Part shown: one piece after another, positions 14,616-25,600 of the stretch
How positions within the stretch are numbered: position 1 is the first letter of the stretch
Layout of the letters: every line of letters starts with the position of its first letter
From: Prevotella ihumii
GTDB taxonomy: Bacteria; Bacteroidota; Bacteroidia; Bacteroidales; Bacteroidaceae
Length of the DNA stretch: 35,202 nucleotides
Assembly: GCF_900155655.1 (NCBI RefSeq)
Contig: NZ_LT706987.1
Location: 978,339 to 1,013,540, forward strand
Direction of reading: 5' to 3'
Notes under the pieces: model-generated
What the model was told of the DNA's origin: nothing
The model's input: the letters and a program-made list of their open reading frames with translations, nothing else
The model's database searches: none
Program-made: the position numbers and the translations under genes

Positions 14616-16658
14616 TTACCAAAGGTCAAGACGTTGTGCTTCAGGCAAATAAAGTTTATCACCAGGCTTAACATCAAAAGCTTCGTACCACGCATTGATG
14701 TGTGGCAGAGCACCATTTACACGCCATTCACCCAATGAGTGTGGGTCGCTCTTGGTGCGATTTCTAATTTCTGCCTCTGTAATATTAGCTGCCCAAACAG
14801 CAGAATATGCAAGGAAGAAACGCTGTTCAGGAGTGAAACCATAGAGGTTCTTCAATTTCTTAGTCTTCATAGCGTTCTTCAAAGCATTGTAAGCCAACAT
14901 CAAACCGCCGTGGTCTGCAAGGTTCTCACCCATTGTTAGGTTACCATTGGCTTTAAGGTCGGGCAAAACATTAATATTGCTAAAGAACTCTCCAAAAGGA
15001 ATAGTGCGAGCCTTAAACTTCTCTGCATCTTCCTTTGTCCACCAATCCCTCATATTTCCATCCTTATCGTAATTGCGACCACGATCATCAAATCCGTGTG
15101 TCATTTCGTGACCAATTACCACGCCAATAGCTCCATAGTTGAAAGCGTCATCTGCCTTTGCATCAAAGAATGGATACTGAAGAATACCTGCGGGGAAACA
15201 TATTTCGTTTGTAGTAGGATTGTAATAAGCATTTACAGTCTGTGGGGTCATATACCATTTGTCCTTATCCACAGGTTTGCCAGCTGTTTCTTCAATGTCT
15301 ACATCGTGCCAGAATTTGCGACAATTCATCACATTTTCATAATACGATTTAGTTGGGTCTATGGTCAACTTGGTCAAATCTTGCCATTTATTGGGATAAC
15401 CCACCTTTACATAAAAGGTAGAAAGTTTATCAAGACCAGCTTGTTTGGTTTCTTCGCTCATCCAGTCTTGTGCTTTCAAACGTTCTGCCAAACTTATTTC
15501 CAAGTTCTTTATCAACTGCTCCATACGTTGCTTGCTGCTTGCAGGGAAATAGCGTTCGCAATAGATTTTACCCAAAGCCTCACCCATCTGAGCCTCAACC
15601 TGTTGTGTAGCAATTTTCCAACGTGGATAATCTTCCTTTGTGCCACGCATTGTCTTACTGAAGAAATCGAAGTATTCAGCACGAACATCATCGCTGAGAT
15701 AATTCACTGCGTTCAAAATAGCATCCCACTCCATACGTGCACGAAGTTCATCAGCAGTCTCTGTTTCAGTGAGTTTGTCCAATCCCACGAGGAATGCAGG
15801 TTGACCTACAACCATCTCTTGTAGATATTCCGACTTCACTCCTTCTGCATTCATCATCTGCTCCAATCTAAGGTTTGGATACTTAGCTTTGAAGTCTGCC
15901 AAAGTCATTTTATTATAGTTAGCTTCGGCATCACGCAATTCTGTACGGCTCTTAGAGATGAGTGCAATAGCTGTTTCATAACGTACAATAGCGTTACGCT
16001 TCATTTCAGCTTGTTCCTGTGTAAAGCCAAAAAGTTTGAACATCTTTACAATGTGTTGCTTAAAGGCATTTCGAATTTCAGTTGTAGCTTTATCATTATC
16101 AAGATAATAGTCCTTTTGTCCCAATGTAAGACCGCTTTGCGATACGTTCAAAATATTCATCTTGGCATTTTTCTCGTCTGCACTAAAGCCATATCCCATT
16201 GCCATACCATAAGCACGAGACGCATACTTTACCTGAAGCGCACGAAGGTCGTCAAGCGTTTTTGCATTTTCCATTTCGCTAAGTAATGGCATAACTGGTG
16301 CAACGCCTTCCTTGTTACGGCGTACAGAGTCCATTGCAAGCTTGTAAAAATCGCTCAACTTAGCTTCAACAGTTCCTGCCTTTACTTTCTTTGTAAGCAA
16401 ATCGCTAAGAATACTATTGATACGCTTGTTGTTGTCTTCGCCCAATTGGTCGAATGAACCAAAGCGAGAGAAAGCTGCTGGCAGCGGATTGTTCTTCTGC
16501 CAACCACCTGTTGCAAACTGATAAAAGTCGTCAGCAGGGCGTACCGACTTGTCGAGATTGCTTTCCTTAATACCAGCTTGGTTTTGAGCCAAACCGACGA
16601 TAGGAGCTGATGCAATCATCATCATTGGTAAAATTGTTTTGATATTCATTTTCTTCAA
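14616..16658 (-). CDS. pepO: M13 family (neprilysin/PepO-like) zinc metallopeptidase
   Basis: The 680-residue exported endopeptidase cleaves short peptides with a zinc ion. The motifs are complete: NAYYNP (476-481) for substrate backbone binding, HEMTH (517-521) with two zinc ligands and the catalytic Glu, and ENLAD (578-582) with the third zinc ligand E578 and D582. A signal peptide ends near AQ at about residue 25, with no lipobox, so a periplasmic or outer location is expected. The terminal Trp of the family is present (RLDLW). The start is 24 bases after the ABC-F stop, so the two genes are likely one transcript, though no shared function is obvious. Confidence 0.93.
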   Translation of the reverse strand: MKKMNIKTILPMMMIASAPIVGLAQNQAGIKESNLDKSVRPADDFYQFATGGWQKNNPLPAAFSRFGSFDQLGEDNNKRINSILSDLLTKKVKAGTVEAKLSDFYKLAMDSVRRNKEGVAPVMPLLSEMENAKTLDDLRALQVKYASRAYGMAMGYGFSADEKNAKMNILNVSQSGLTLGQKDYYLDNDKATTEIRNAFKQHIVKMFKLFGFTQEQAEMKRNAIVRYETAIALISKSRTELRDAEANYNKMTLADFKAKYPNLRLEQMMNAEGVKSEYLQEMVVGQPAFLVGLDKLTETETADELRARMEWDAILNAVNYLSDDVRAEYFDFFSKTMRGTKEDYPRWKIATQQVEAQMGEALGKIYCERYFPASSKQRMEQLIKNLEISLAERLKAQDWMSEETKQAGLDKLSTFYVKVGYPNKWQDLTKLTIDPTKSYYENVMNCRKFWHDVDIEETAGKPVDKDKWYMTPQTVNAYYNPTTNEICFPAGILQYPFFDAKADDAFNYGAIGVVIGHEMTHGFDDRGRNYDKDGNMRDWWTKEDAEKFKARTIPFGEFFSNINVLPDLKANGNLTMGENLADHGGLMLAYNALKNAMKTKKLKNLYGFTPEQRFFLAYSAVWAANITEAEIRNRTKSDPHSLGEWRVNGALPHINAWYEAFDVKPGDKLYLPEAQRLDLW

Positions 16659-16682
16659 TATTTTGATTTACTATTCTCTTTA

Positions 16683-18650
16683 TTAATCTATTTGTAGGGT
16701 CTCCAACTCTTCAGAGAGCAACATCCATCGCTCGTTTTCTTCGTCTAACGTTTTTTGAAGGTTGGTGTACTCTGTTATTAACTCCATATTAGACGCATTT
16801 TCTGTTTTCATCAACAACTCGTCTAATTCCGCCTTTCGTTCTTCCATCTTGGCAATCTTTTTTTCTGATTCCTCAACCGCTTTTTGCGCCTTTCTCACTT
16901 TCTTTTGTTGCTCTTTTCGTTCAGCGTAAGAAAGTGCACCCGTTGAGGGTTCATCTATTTCTTCTTTTTTTATAGTAGACTGACCATCATTGGCTGATGA
17001 AACTGAATTTGTACTTGCCTTGCTTAAACTTTCTTGAATGGTATCGGCATTATGCGCACGCAAGTAATCGTAGATGCCTCCTAAGTGTTCACGCACCTTT
17101 CCTCCTCCAAACTCATAAACCTTGCTCACCAATCCATCAAGGAACTCACGGTCGTGCGATACGATAATAGCAGTGCCGTCAAAAGCCTTGATAGCTTCTT
17201 TCAACACTTCTTTTGAAGTAATATCAAGATGGTTGGTAGGTTCGTCAAGGATGAGTAGATTTACAGGTTCAAGCAATAGTTTTATCATTGCCAAACGTGA
17301 GCGCTCGCCACCAGAAAGCACCTTGACTTTCTTTTCTGATGTCTCACCGCCAAACATAAACGCACCCAAAAGGTCGTTTATTTTCAAGCGCATATCGCCT
17401 TTTGCCACTTGGTCAATGGTATCAAATATTGTTATCTCTTCATCTAAGAGTTGGGCTTGGTTTTGTGCAAAATAGCCTATCTGTATGTTGTGTCCTATCT
17501 TCAGATTGCCATCAAATGGTATTTCGCCCATAATACATTTCACAAGGGTAGACTTTCCTTCTCCATTTTTGCCAACAAATGCCACCTTTTCGCCTCGCTT
17601 AATGGTCATTTCTACCTTATCAAAGACCAATCGAGCGGGGTATTCCTTGCGCACATCATCACAAATAACGGGGTAGTCGCCGCTTCTCAAACAAGGTGGA
17701 AACTTCAAGCGCATAGCCGAATTGTCAACCTCGTCCACTTCTATGGGTACTATCTTTTCCAATTGTTTCACACGTTGTTGCACCTGTACGGCTTTAGTAG
17801 CTTGATAGCGAAAACGTTCTATAAAGGCTTTTATATCGGCAATTTCTTTTTGTTGATTTTCGTAAGCTCTAAGTTGCTGTTCACGACGTTCCTTGCGCAA
17901 AACAAGGTATTCATCGTATTTCACCTTATAATCCTCTACCCTACCACACGTAATTTCAAGTGTGCGATTGGTAACATTATTGATAAAAGCACGGTCGTGC
18001 GACACCAAAACCACAGCTTTCGCACTTTGCGAAAGAAACTGTTCTAACCACTGGATTGACTCTATGTCCAAGTGGTTGGTAGGTTCGTCAAGCAATAGTA
18101 CGTCAGGACGACGCAAAAGAATTTTTGCCAACTCGATACGCATACGCCAACCACCAGAGAACTCACGTGTAGGGCGGTCGAAATCGTTACGTTCAAAACC
18201 TAAACCCACAAGCGTACGCTCTATTTCGGCTTCGTAGTTCTCACCCCCAAGCATCATATAGCGTTCGTGCTCCTGCGTAAACTTATCTACAAGTGCCGTA
18301 TAGCTTTCGCTCTCATAGTCGGTTCGTTCAGCCATCTCTTGCTGCATTCGCTCCAATTTTTCTTTCATTTTTGTAGCATCAGCAAAAGCCTTGCGCGTTT
18401 CCTCCTTCACCGTTGTATCGTCCGATAGCTTCATTACCTGTGGCAAATAGCCTATCGTGGTATCGTTAGGAATAGCCACAACACCAGCCGTAGGGTTCTG
18501 CAATCCGCAGAGTATCTTCAGCATTGTCGATTTTCCCGCTCCGTTTTTTCCCACTAAAGCAATGCGGTCGCGGTCGTTTACCACGAAAGAAACATCTTGA
18601 AAGAGTGGTTTCACACCAAACTCAACCTTCAAACCTTCTATTGATAGCAT
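16683..18650 (-). CDS. ABC-F family ATPase with C-terminal coiled coil (Uup/YheS-like)
   Basis: The 655-residue protein has two ABC domains and no membrane segments. Walker A is at 34-42 (GKNGAGKST) and 360-368 (GKNGEGKST). Signatures FSGGWRMR (165) and LSGGERSR (445) are present, and DEPTNHLD occurs in both halves (188-195 and 469-476). A charged linker separates them (residues about 250-305), and the C-terminal 80 residues form a coiled coil, as in Uup-like members. ABC-F proteins bind the ribosomal E site and relieve stalling; some give antibiotic resistance, but the linker here gives no reason to call it a resistance factor. A -10-like TAACTTTG lies on the minus strand at 18799-18806. Confidence 0.9.
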   Translation of the reverse strand: MLSIEGLKVEFGVKPLFQDVSFVVNDRDRIALVGKNGAGKSTMLKILCGLQNPTAGVVAIPNDTTIGYLPQVMKLSDDTTVKEETRKAFADATKMKEKLERMQQEMAERTDYESESYTALVDKFTQEHERYMMLGGENYEAEIERTLVGLGFERNDFDRPTREFSGGWRMRIELAKILLRRPDVLLLDEPTNHLDIESIQWLEQFLSQSAKAVVLVSHDRAFINNVTNRTLEITCGRVEDYKVKYDEYLVLRKERREQQLRAYENQQKEIADIKAFIERFRYQATKAVQVQQRVKQLEKIVPIEVDEVDNSAMRLKFPPCLRSGDYPVICDDVRKEYPARLVFDKVEMTIKRGEKVAFVGKNGEGKSTLVKCIMGEIPFDGNLKIGHNIQIGYFAQNQAQLLDEEITIFDTIDQVAKGDMRLKINDLLGAFMFGGETSEKKVKVLSGGERSRLAMIKLLLEPVNLLILDEPTNHLDITSKEVLKEAIKAFDGTAIIVSHDREFLDGLVSKVYEFGGGKVREHLGGIYDYLRAHNADTIQESLSKASTNSVSSANDGQSTIKKEEIDEPSTGALSYAERKEQQKKVRKAQKAVEESEKKIAKMEERKAELDELLMKTENASNMELITEYTNLQKTLDEENERWMLLSEELETLQID

Positions 18651-18860
18651 CTTATCTTATTCTCGTTTCTATTATTTTTTAACGTGAGTGCAATCCATTA
18701 TAGTTGTCTATAACGTTGGGTAATCAGTCAAAAATGTTATGCGAAAAAGTCTTTAAAATCAAAGCCTTACAAACAATTATTGTACTATTTACCGACTACA
18801 AAGTTACGCAATTTTTCTTTATAGTAGATGCTTTTTGTATATTTTTTTGATATAAAAACA

Positions 18861-18895
18861 ATAAAGCCTCAACTCGTAAAAAGTTAAGGCTTTAT
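18861..18895 (-). terminator. Terminator of guaA
   Basis: ATAAAGCCT and AGGCTTTAT, continued by AACT/AGTT after a one-base mismatch, form a hairpin with a 7-base loop. On the minus strand it is followed by TGTTTTT and lies 36 bases past the guaA stop. The rest of 18651-18860 holds only the presumed ABC-F promoter region. Confidence 0.8.
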
Positions 18896-18930
18896 CGTTT
18901 TATAGAATATATAGAGAGAATGGAAGTATT

Positions 18931-20472
18931 CTATTCCCACTCAATTGTTGAAGGTGGTTTTGAAGAGATGTCGTAACATACTCTGTTTACGCCCTTCACC
19001 TTATTAATGATTTCGTTAGACACCTTTGCCATAAAGTCATAAGGGAGATGTGCCCAGTCGGCAGTCATAGCGTCGGTACTTGTTACCGCACGGAGTGCCA
19101 CTGGGTGGTCGTAGGTACGCTCGTCACCCATCACACCCACGCTGCGGATAGTTGAGAGAAGAATCGTACCAGCCTGCCATATCTTATCGTAAAGGATTTC
19201 GCCATCTTCACAAACATAATTGAGCATATTCTCAATATAGATGTCGTCAGCGTCTTGAAGAATACGAACCTTTTCGCGAGTAATATCTCCCAAAATGCGG
19301 ACAGCTAAACCAGGTCCTGGGAATGGGTGACGCTTTATGAGGCGTTCGGGCATACCCAACTCGTAACCTACACGGCGTACTTCGTCTTTAAACAACCATT
19401 GTAGAGGTTCGCAAAGCTGCAAGTGCATTTCCTTTGGCAACCCACCTACGTTGTGATGGCTCTTAATAACCATACCCGTAATGCTCAAACTTTCGATGCG
19501 GTCAGGGTAGATTGTACCTTGTGCCAACCATTTAGCATCAGTTATTTTCTTTGCTTCAGCATTGAACACCTCAACAAAGTCACGACCTATAATCTTACGT
19601 TTCTGTTCTGGATCAGTAACTCCTTCCAAGTCGGCAAAGAACTTTTCTGAAGCATCTACACCAATAACATTAAGTCCTAAGCCTTCGTACATCTTCATAA
19701 CCTTAGCGAACTCATTCTTACGCAACATACCATGGTCTACAAAGATACAAGTAAGGTTTTTACCGATAGCACGATTTAAGAGTGTAGCACAAACAGACGA
19801 GTCTACACCGCCCGAAAGACCAAGAATAACACGGTCGTTACCCAACTGCTCTTTCAATTGCTGAACAGTTGTTTCTACATACGATGCAGGACTCCATTCT
19901 TGCTTGCTGCCGCAAATATCTACAACGAAATTCTTTAGCAAAGTCTTACCTTGCAAGCTGTGGAACACTTCTGGGTGGAACTGCACAGCCCAAAGTGGAT
20001 TTGTGCTTGATGCGTATGCTGCAAACTTCACATCGCTTGTTGAAGCTATGGTATGACAGTCTTCTGGAATAGCAGTAATGGTATCGCCGTGGCTCATCCA
20101 TACCTGCGAATTAGTTTCAAAGCCTTTGAACAAAGGATTTTCAAAGTCGATAGTAGACAAGTTGGCACGACCATACTCACGTGTATCGGTAGGTTCTACT
20201 TTTCCACCGTTAGCGTGCGAGATGTACTGCGCACCATAACAGATACCCAAAACAGGCACTTTGCCCACAAATTGTGTCAAGTCTACTTGGAAAGCCTTAG
20301 GGTCGTGAACCGAATAAGGCGAACCCGAAAGAATGACACCAATCACCGACGGATCGTCCTTAGGAAACTTATTGTATGGAAGTATTTCACAAAACGTATC
20401 CAATTCGCGCACACGGCGACCAATCAGCTGCGTGGTTTGTGAACCAAAATCCAAAATGATAATCTTTTGCAT
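18931..20472 (-). CDS. guaA: GMP synthase (glutamine-hydrolysing)
   Basis: GuaA makes GMP from XMP, ATP and glutamine, the last step of guanine nucleotide synthesis. The N-terminal class I glutamine amidotransferase has the nucleophile C78 (GICYGAQY) with H166 and E168 (QFHPEVF). The ATP pyrophosphatase P-loop is SGGVDSS (220-226), and the C-terminus ends in the family's usual KPPSTIEWE. The length (513) is normal. The gene follows the nucleotidyltransferase by 45 bases on the same strand and probably shares its promoter. Confidence 0.98.
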   Translation of the reverse strand: MQKIIILDFGSQTTQLIGRRVRELDTFCEILPYNKFPKDDPSVIGVILSGSPYSVHDPKAFQVDLTQFVGKVPVLGICYGAQYISHANGGKVEPTDTREYGRANLSTIDFENPLFKGFETNSQVWMSHGDTITAIPEDCHTIASTSDVKFAAYASSTNPLWAVQFHPEVFHSLQGKTLLKNFVVDICGSKQEWSPASYVETTVQQLKEQLGNDRVILGLSGGVDSSVCATLLNRAIGKNLTCIFVDHGMLRKNEFAKVMKMYEGLGLNVIGVDASEKFFADLEGVTDPEQKRKIIGRDFVEVFNAEAKKITDAKWLAQGTIYPDRIESLSITGMVIKSHHNVGGLPKEMHLQLCEPLQWLFKDEVRRVGYELGMPERLIKRHPFPGPGLAVRILGDITREKVRILQDADDIYIENMLNYVCEDGEILYDKIWQAGTILLSTIRSVGVMGDERTYDHPVALRAVTSTDAMTADWAHLPYDFMAKVSNEIINKVKGVNRVCYDISSKPPSTIEWE

Positions 20473-20517
20473 AAGCTGTATTTTTGTATATTATTTCTGT
20501 CTTTATCGCTTTAAAAA

Positions 20518-21312
20518 TCAATAACCAAATTTCTTTGCAAACGCCTCTGCATCGTGCAAGGTGTCGAGTTTGCCAACGTCCATCAGCTGCAAATCGTCCT
20601 TAACATAACCTTTAAACTTCAAGGTTTGGGCATATTGCAAATAGAAATCCATAATGGGAAACTTCTTTGGACACATCTCCATCGTCTTGAAAACAGAAGG
20701 ATTGATAACGTGAATACCTGAGAAAGCATACAATTGGTAGCCATTCTGTTGGTTCGAGTTTCCTTCACCAAATGGCTGAACAAACTTTAAGGCTTTCACT
20801 TCCTCAAAAGGTGATTTCACTTCTGCTGTATCTACATTCGTCCAACCCATCAAACGCATAGCATTATCAAAGATAAGATAACGCTTTGTTTTCCTTCTAC
20901 TTACAAGCAACAACGCATCGCAAGCCTCAGTCGCTTCCATTTTCACTGCACAATCATAAAATGCAGCCAAGTCTACATTGCTAAGAATGTCTACATTGTG
21001 AATAAGAATAGGTTTGTCCAAACAAAAAAGGGAAGACGCATTCTTAATACCGCCTCCTGTATCAAGTAGTTCTTCCGTTTCGTCTGCTATACGAATATCA
21101 ATTCCAAAGTTGTGTTCGTGTAGATAATCCTTAATTTGACTTGCAAAGTGATGTACGTTTACAACCATTCGGTTGCAACCTGCATTTTTCAATCTATTAA
21201 TAGTATGTTCTATCAGCGGCTTATCTCCCACCCTCACCAACGCTTTCGGCATAGTATCCGTAAGCGGTTTCAATCGAGTGCCAAGCCCTGCTGCAAAAAT
21301 CATTGACTGCAT
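20518..21312 (-). CDS. Sugar-phosphate nucleotidyltransferase
   Basis: The 264-residue protein has the nucleotidyltransferase signature FAAGLGTRLKPLTDTMPKAL at the N-terminus, followed by the KPLIEHTINRL helix. Such enzymes join a sugar 1-phosphate to NTP to make an NDP-sugar. Size and sequence resemble MurU-like N-acetylmuramate-1-phosphate uridylyltransferases or mannose-1-phosphate guanylyltransferases, which sequence alone cannot separate. No kinase or glycosyltransferase gene lies nearby to decide. It is the first gene of a pair with guaA, behind an exact consensus promoter. Confidence 0.85.
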   Translation of the reverse strand: MQSMIFAAGLGTRLKPLTDTMPKALVRVGDKPLIEHTINRLKNAGCNRMVVNVHHFASQIKDYLHEHNFGIDIRIADETEELLDTGGGIKNASSLFCLDKPILIHNVDILSNVDLAAFYDCAVKMEATEACDALLLVSRRKTKRYLIFDNAMRLMGWTNVDTAEVKSPFEEVKALKFVQPFGEGNSNQQNGYQLYAFSGIHVINPSVFKTMEMCPKKFPIMDFYLQYAQTLKFKGYVKDDLQLMDVGKLDTLHDAEAFAKKFGY

Positions 21313-21334
21313 TATCTACTTTTTTTAATGCGTG

Positions 21335-21365
21335 CAAATTTACTAATTATATTTTAGACAGCAAA
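21335..21365 (-). promoter_or_regulatory. Promoter of the nucleotidyltransferase-guaA pair
   Basis: On the minus strand TTTG (21362-21365), a 19-base spacer and TAAATTTG (21335-21342) match the Bacteroidota consensus. The -10 box lies 22 bases before the start codon. Confidence 0.78.
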
Positions 21366-21450
21366 GAAATAAGGATAGATTAAAATACATATTTCATCGA
21401 CAGAGCCAACCAATAAGTGTAAAATTACAATATCGTATTGAAGAAATCAC

Positions 21451-21566
21451 CCGTTGGCGGGATTATTTTTTAGCTACTATACCAATTGTTACCTTATTCG
21501 ATAGATAGCGTATTTCTCTTTTATCTTTTTCTATTTTTCCGTTTTACTTCGGATAAGTGTTAAATA
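21451..21566. repeat. 116-bp repeat, left copy of an inverted pair around groESL
   Basis: This block matches the reverse complement of 25155-25270 without gaps, with 6 mismatches in 116 bases by my count. It ends in TTAAATA, where the deleted IS begins. No gene is seen in 21366-21450. Confidence 0.75.
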
Positions 21567-22380
21567 GGGTCTGCTAATTTATTTCTTTCATACAACCTTG
21601 TGGTGTGGGTAATACAGCCTCCATACTGTCAAAAATGCTCACAATTCTCTTTTGAAAGGTCTTCAAGCCCGATTTTCGAAAATAAGACAAAGAAGTCCCC
21701 GTAGGAACTTCATAATGTTCTTAGCGAAGAAGCAAGCTCCTATCCAAGTGTCAGCCGTTTGGTCAAGTTTCGCTCGAATGTCGTTGGCTCGGTAAACTCT
21801 CTTGGTTGTTCCAAACGTGCCTTCTATCTCATTTTGCTCGCCGATGGCTCTCTTCTTGTCCTCTGCGTGTGTGACGTTCTCTTCCTTGGGAGGTCTGCCC
21901 AGTGGACGGTTGTAGCAATTGATATGGCAGGACTTGATGTGCTTCCTGTTCTCCTTCCCCAGATAGATCTTGTCGGCTTGAATCTCCTTGGGCAACATAC
22001 CGAAACGCTTTTTGTAGAGTTCCAGCTGCATGCCGAGGTTGGATGATTCGTTATAGGTGTCCCAGCTGACATGGTCCACATAGGTGTAACCGCTCACGAT
22101 GCTGGCACCATTGTGACTATTCCTCAGACGTTTGTTGTATTCTTTCTCTATTTTACCCCAGGGAAGGTGGTCGGCCAGCTTGACCCAACGGTTGGATTTG
22201 CTCAATCCCGAAAGTGACTCCTGAAGTTCAAACAGGTCGTGACTGCGATATTGTGAGCAGTATTTCATCTCGATTCTTGAATGTTTTAACATCCAATGGT
22301 AGTCATTTTGGGCGAATTGACCAAATTTTATACAATATAAATAGTTAATTGTCAGATAGTTAAAGTTAATTAGTAGACCC
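21567..22380. mobile_element. 814-bp internally deleted IS with terminal repeats and 6-bp target duplication
   Basis: The left end GGGTCTGCTAATTTA and the right end TTAATTAGTAGACCC are inverted repeats with two mismatches. TAAATA occurs directly outside both ends (21561-21566 and 22381-22386) as a target duplication. The element carries only a shortened transposase gene, so it would depend on a full-length relative to move. Confidence 0.75.
21663..22292 (-). pseudogene. IS5/IS1182-like transposase with an in-frame internal deletion
   Basis: The 209-residue frame joins the N-terminus of an IS5-type transposase (NRWVKLADHLPWGKIEKEYN, KRLRNSHNGA) directly to its C-terminal half (YVDHVSWDTYNESSNL, LPKEIQADKIYLGKENRKH, then AIGEQNEIEGTFGTTKRVY). 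Full-length relatives continue after NGA with about 150 more residues, including the first catalytic Asp region. Those are missing here without a frameshift. The product therefore keeps only part of the DDE core (candidates are the Asp in QADKIYLG and the Glu in QNEIEGTF) and should be inactive. Confidence 0.75.
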
Positions 22381-22446
22381 TAAATAAACAAGAAAAAATA
22401 AATTATTGAGGTATAAGTATCTTCCTATTCTTTAGATAAACAAAAA

Positions 22447-22485
22447 AGGCTTACTCCTTTGCTACAAGAGCTAAGGAATAAGCCT
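22447..22485 (-). terminator. Terminator of groES-groEL
   Basis: AGGCTTACTCCTTTGC and GCTAAGGAATAAGCCT form a long stem with two mismatches around a 7-base loop. On the minus strand it is followed by TTTTTTG. It lies 110 bases past groEL, with a repeat copy in between. Confidence 0.75.
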
Positions 22486-22489
22486 ATAT

Positions 22490-22580
22490 TTAACCCAAAA
22501 CGGTCATTAGACCAGTTTGGTTATCTCTTCAATTATTATTGAAACTTATGAGATGTGTTTTTGGTTTATTTTGGGTTTAA
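22490..22580. repeat. Short intergenic repeat, copy E (91 bp)
   Basis: It starts TTAACCCAAAACGGTCATTAG and ends TTATTTTGGGTTTAA, with the GAAACTTATGAGATG module inside. It has the termini of the 202-bp elements but about half the length, and lies 15 bases from the groEL stop. Confidence 0.65.
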
Positions 22581-22595
22581 CTAATTATTAAATCC

Positions 22596-24227
<1,632 letters not shown>

Positions 24228-24275
24228 TTACCTTTTTTATTATGTCAATCTTTTTGTGAACTATGAAGAGATAGC

Positions 24276-24545
24276 TTATTCTACCACTGCCAATACGTCG
24301 CTTTGACGCATCATAAGATACTTTTCGCCATCGTTTTCGATTTCAGTACCAGCATATTTTCCATAGAAAACCTCATCGCCAGCCTTCAAAATCATATCTT
24401 CGTCCTTTGTTCCGTTGCCTACGGCTACAACTTTGCCACGCTGTGGCTTTTCTTTTGCTGTGTCAGGAATAATAATTCCACCAACTTTTTGTTCTGCCTC
24501 GATAGGGAGGATTAGCACTCTGTCTGCTAAAGGTTTAATTGTCAT
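24276..24545 (-). CDS. groS: Co-chaperonin GroES (10 kDa)
   Basis: The 89-residue cap protein of GroEL has the N-terminal [16 protein letters not shown] strand, the mobile loop [19 protein letters not shown] and the roof segment [17 protein letters not shown]. It is the first gene of groES-groEL. No full CIRCE element or TAnnTTTG box lies upstream, so heat-shock control by HrcA is not supported by what I see. Confidence 0.97.
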   Translation of the reverse strand: MTIKPLADRVLILPIEAEQKVGGIIIPDTAKEKPQRGKVVAVGNGTKDEDMILKAGDEVFYGKYAGTEIENDGEKYLMMRQSDVLAVVE

Positions 24546-24859
24546 AATTGTATGTTTTTAAATTTCTGATTTTTCTTATTTAAGATTGCTCCTTAGAGCA
24601 GTCAACATAGTTTATACGAAAACTATGCCAAAGCACAATAACTGACATAATGGCACTTTTATATTTGCTAATTTCCGCAATATTGTCAATTTATATTCGA
24701 CAAGAATAGACTATTGCTTTCCATTTTGTCAGATTGGGCAAATAACGTGCCAAAAACAAATTGTATCATCTAAGATTTAACATTTGAAATAGCGAAATAG
24801 GATTGTTTTAGAAGTCCGATATAATAACCTGTTGTTCCATAAATAAAGTTTGGAGAGGT

Positions 24860-24944
24860 CAAAGTTCAACTTTGGCAATGCCAAACATATATGTTTTATC
24901 ACCTAAACATTGATGTTTGGCAAAGCTAAAGTTCAACTTTTGCC
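24860..24944. repeat. Nested palindrome cluster upstream of groES
   Basis: Palindromes follow one another: CAAAGTTCAACTTTG, TTTGGCAATGCCAAA and AAACATATATGTTT. They then repeat in reverse order: AAACATTGATGTTT, TTTGGCAAAGCTAAA and AAAGTTCAACTTTT. The two halves are also complementary to each other around TATCACCT, so the block can form one 37-bp hairpin or several small ones. It lies 315 bases upstream of groES in a 1-kb gap with no gene. The rest of 24546-25154 shows nothing else recognisable. Confidence 0.6.
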
Positions 24945-25154
24945 TTCTGAAATACCACTTAATAGCACTTTTCTTGTTCACATTCTCCTTTTATTCATTC
25001 TGTATTTCCGTAATCTAAGCAGTATATTCTTGCACACTTTTTCCTGTTTACTCATTAATCATTATCAATCAGCAGTTTACAATTGCACACCCATTTATAC
25101 CACTTTTGTGTATCACGCTTCTTTTCAACACATATACAAGAATTATGACCAGTG

Positions 25155-25270
25155 TATTTAACACTTATCCGCAGTAAAACGGAAAAATAGAAAAAGATAA
25201 AAGAGAAATACATTATCTATCGAATAAGGTAACAATTGGTATAGCAGCTAAAAAATAATTCCGCTAACGG
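25155..25270. repeat. 116-bp repeat, right copy of the inverted pair
   Basis: It matches 21451-21566 in inverted orientation without gaps (about 95% identity). It runs directly into the repeat copy D at 25271. Confidence 0.75.
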
Positions 25271-25401
25271 ATAAGACATAGCGGGCTATGTGACTGCAGA
25301 TATAGGTAAAATAAAGCCAAAATAATCCAAAAGACATCTCGTAAGTTTCAATAATAATAAAGTAAGCACCTAAACTGGGCTAACGACCGATTTGGGTTTA
25401 A
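25271..25401. repeat. Intergenic repeat, copy D (inverted relative to copy A)
   Basis: The block contains CATAGCGGGCTATG, CTGCAGATATAGGTAAAATA, AAAAGACATCTCGTAAGTTT and the end CTAACGACCGATTTGGGTTT. It is the near-identical reverse complement of the left half of copy A over about 120 bases. Confidence 0.7.
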
Positions 25402-25500
25402 CAAAAGAACAAGATTAATAAGAAGAGCAGAAAAAAGTAAGCGAGAAAATCATTAGACAATATGTAGGTAACGCAACGGGGTACCTACTAAAAAAAACAA

Positions 25501-25544
25501 CGTGTGTGCCAAAAAAACTAAGAATAGACTTTTTGGCACACACG
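25501..25544 (-). terminator. Terminator of the DUF3078 gene
   Basis: CGTGTGTGCCAAAAA pairs with TTTTTGGCACACACG, a perfect 15-bp stem. On the minus strand it is followed by TTGTTTTTTTT. Confidence 0.85.
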
Positions 25545-25555
25545 AGTTTAAGACT

Positions 25556-25600
25556 TAGAACCAAATTGGTCGTTAGGCTTCTTTGAGATTTGGGTTAAAA
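25556..25600. repeat. Deletion remnant of the repeat family, copy F
   Basis: AACCAAATTGGTCGTTAG and GAGATTTGGGTTAA are the two conserved ends brought together with only 8 bases between them. They abut the DUF3078 stop codon. Confidence 0.5.

Noticed and set aside
16683..18650. ABC-F protein as an antibiotic resistance determinant
   Set aside because: It has the C-terminal coiled coil of housekeeping Uup/YheS-like members, and the linker shows no resistance-specific feature I can recognise.
24511..24519. TTAGCACTC, half of a CIRCE heat-shock operator
   Set aside because: It lies inside the groES coding region, and the matching GAGTGCTAA half is absent at the proper distance.
24910..25161. 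83-codon hydrophobic plus-strand frame
   Set aside because: It starts inside the nested palindromes, runs into the 116-bp repeat and has no family features.
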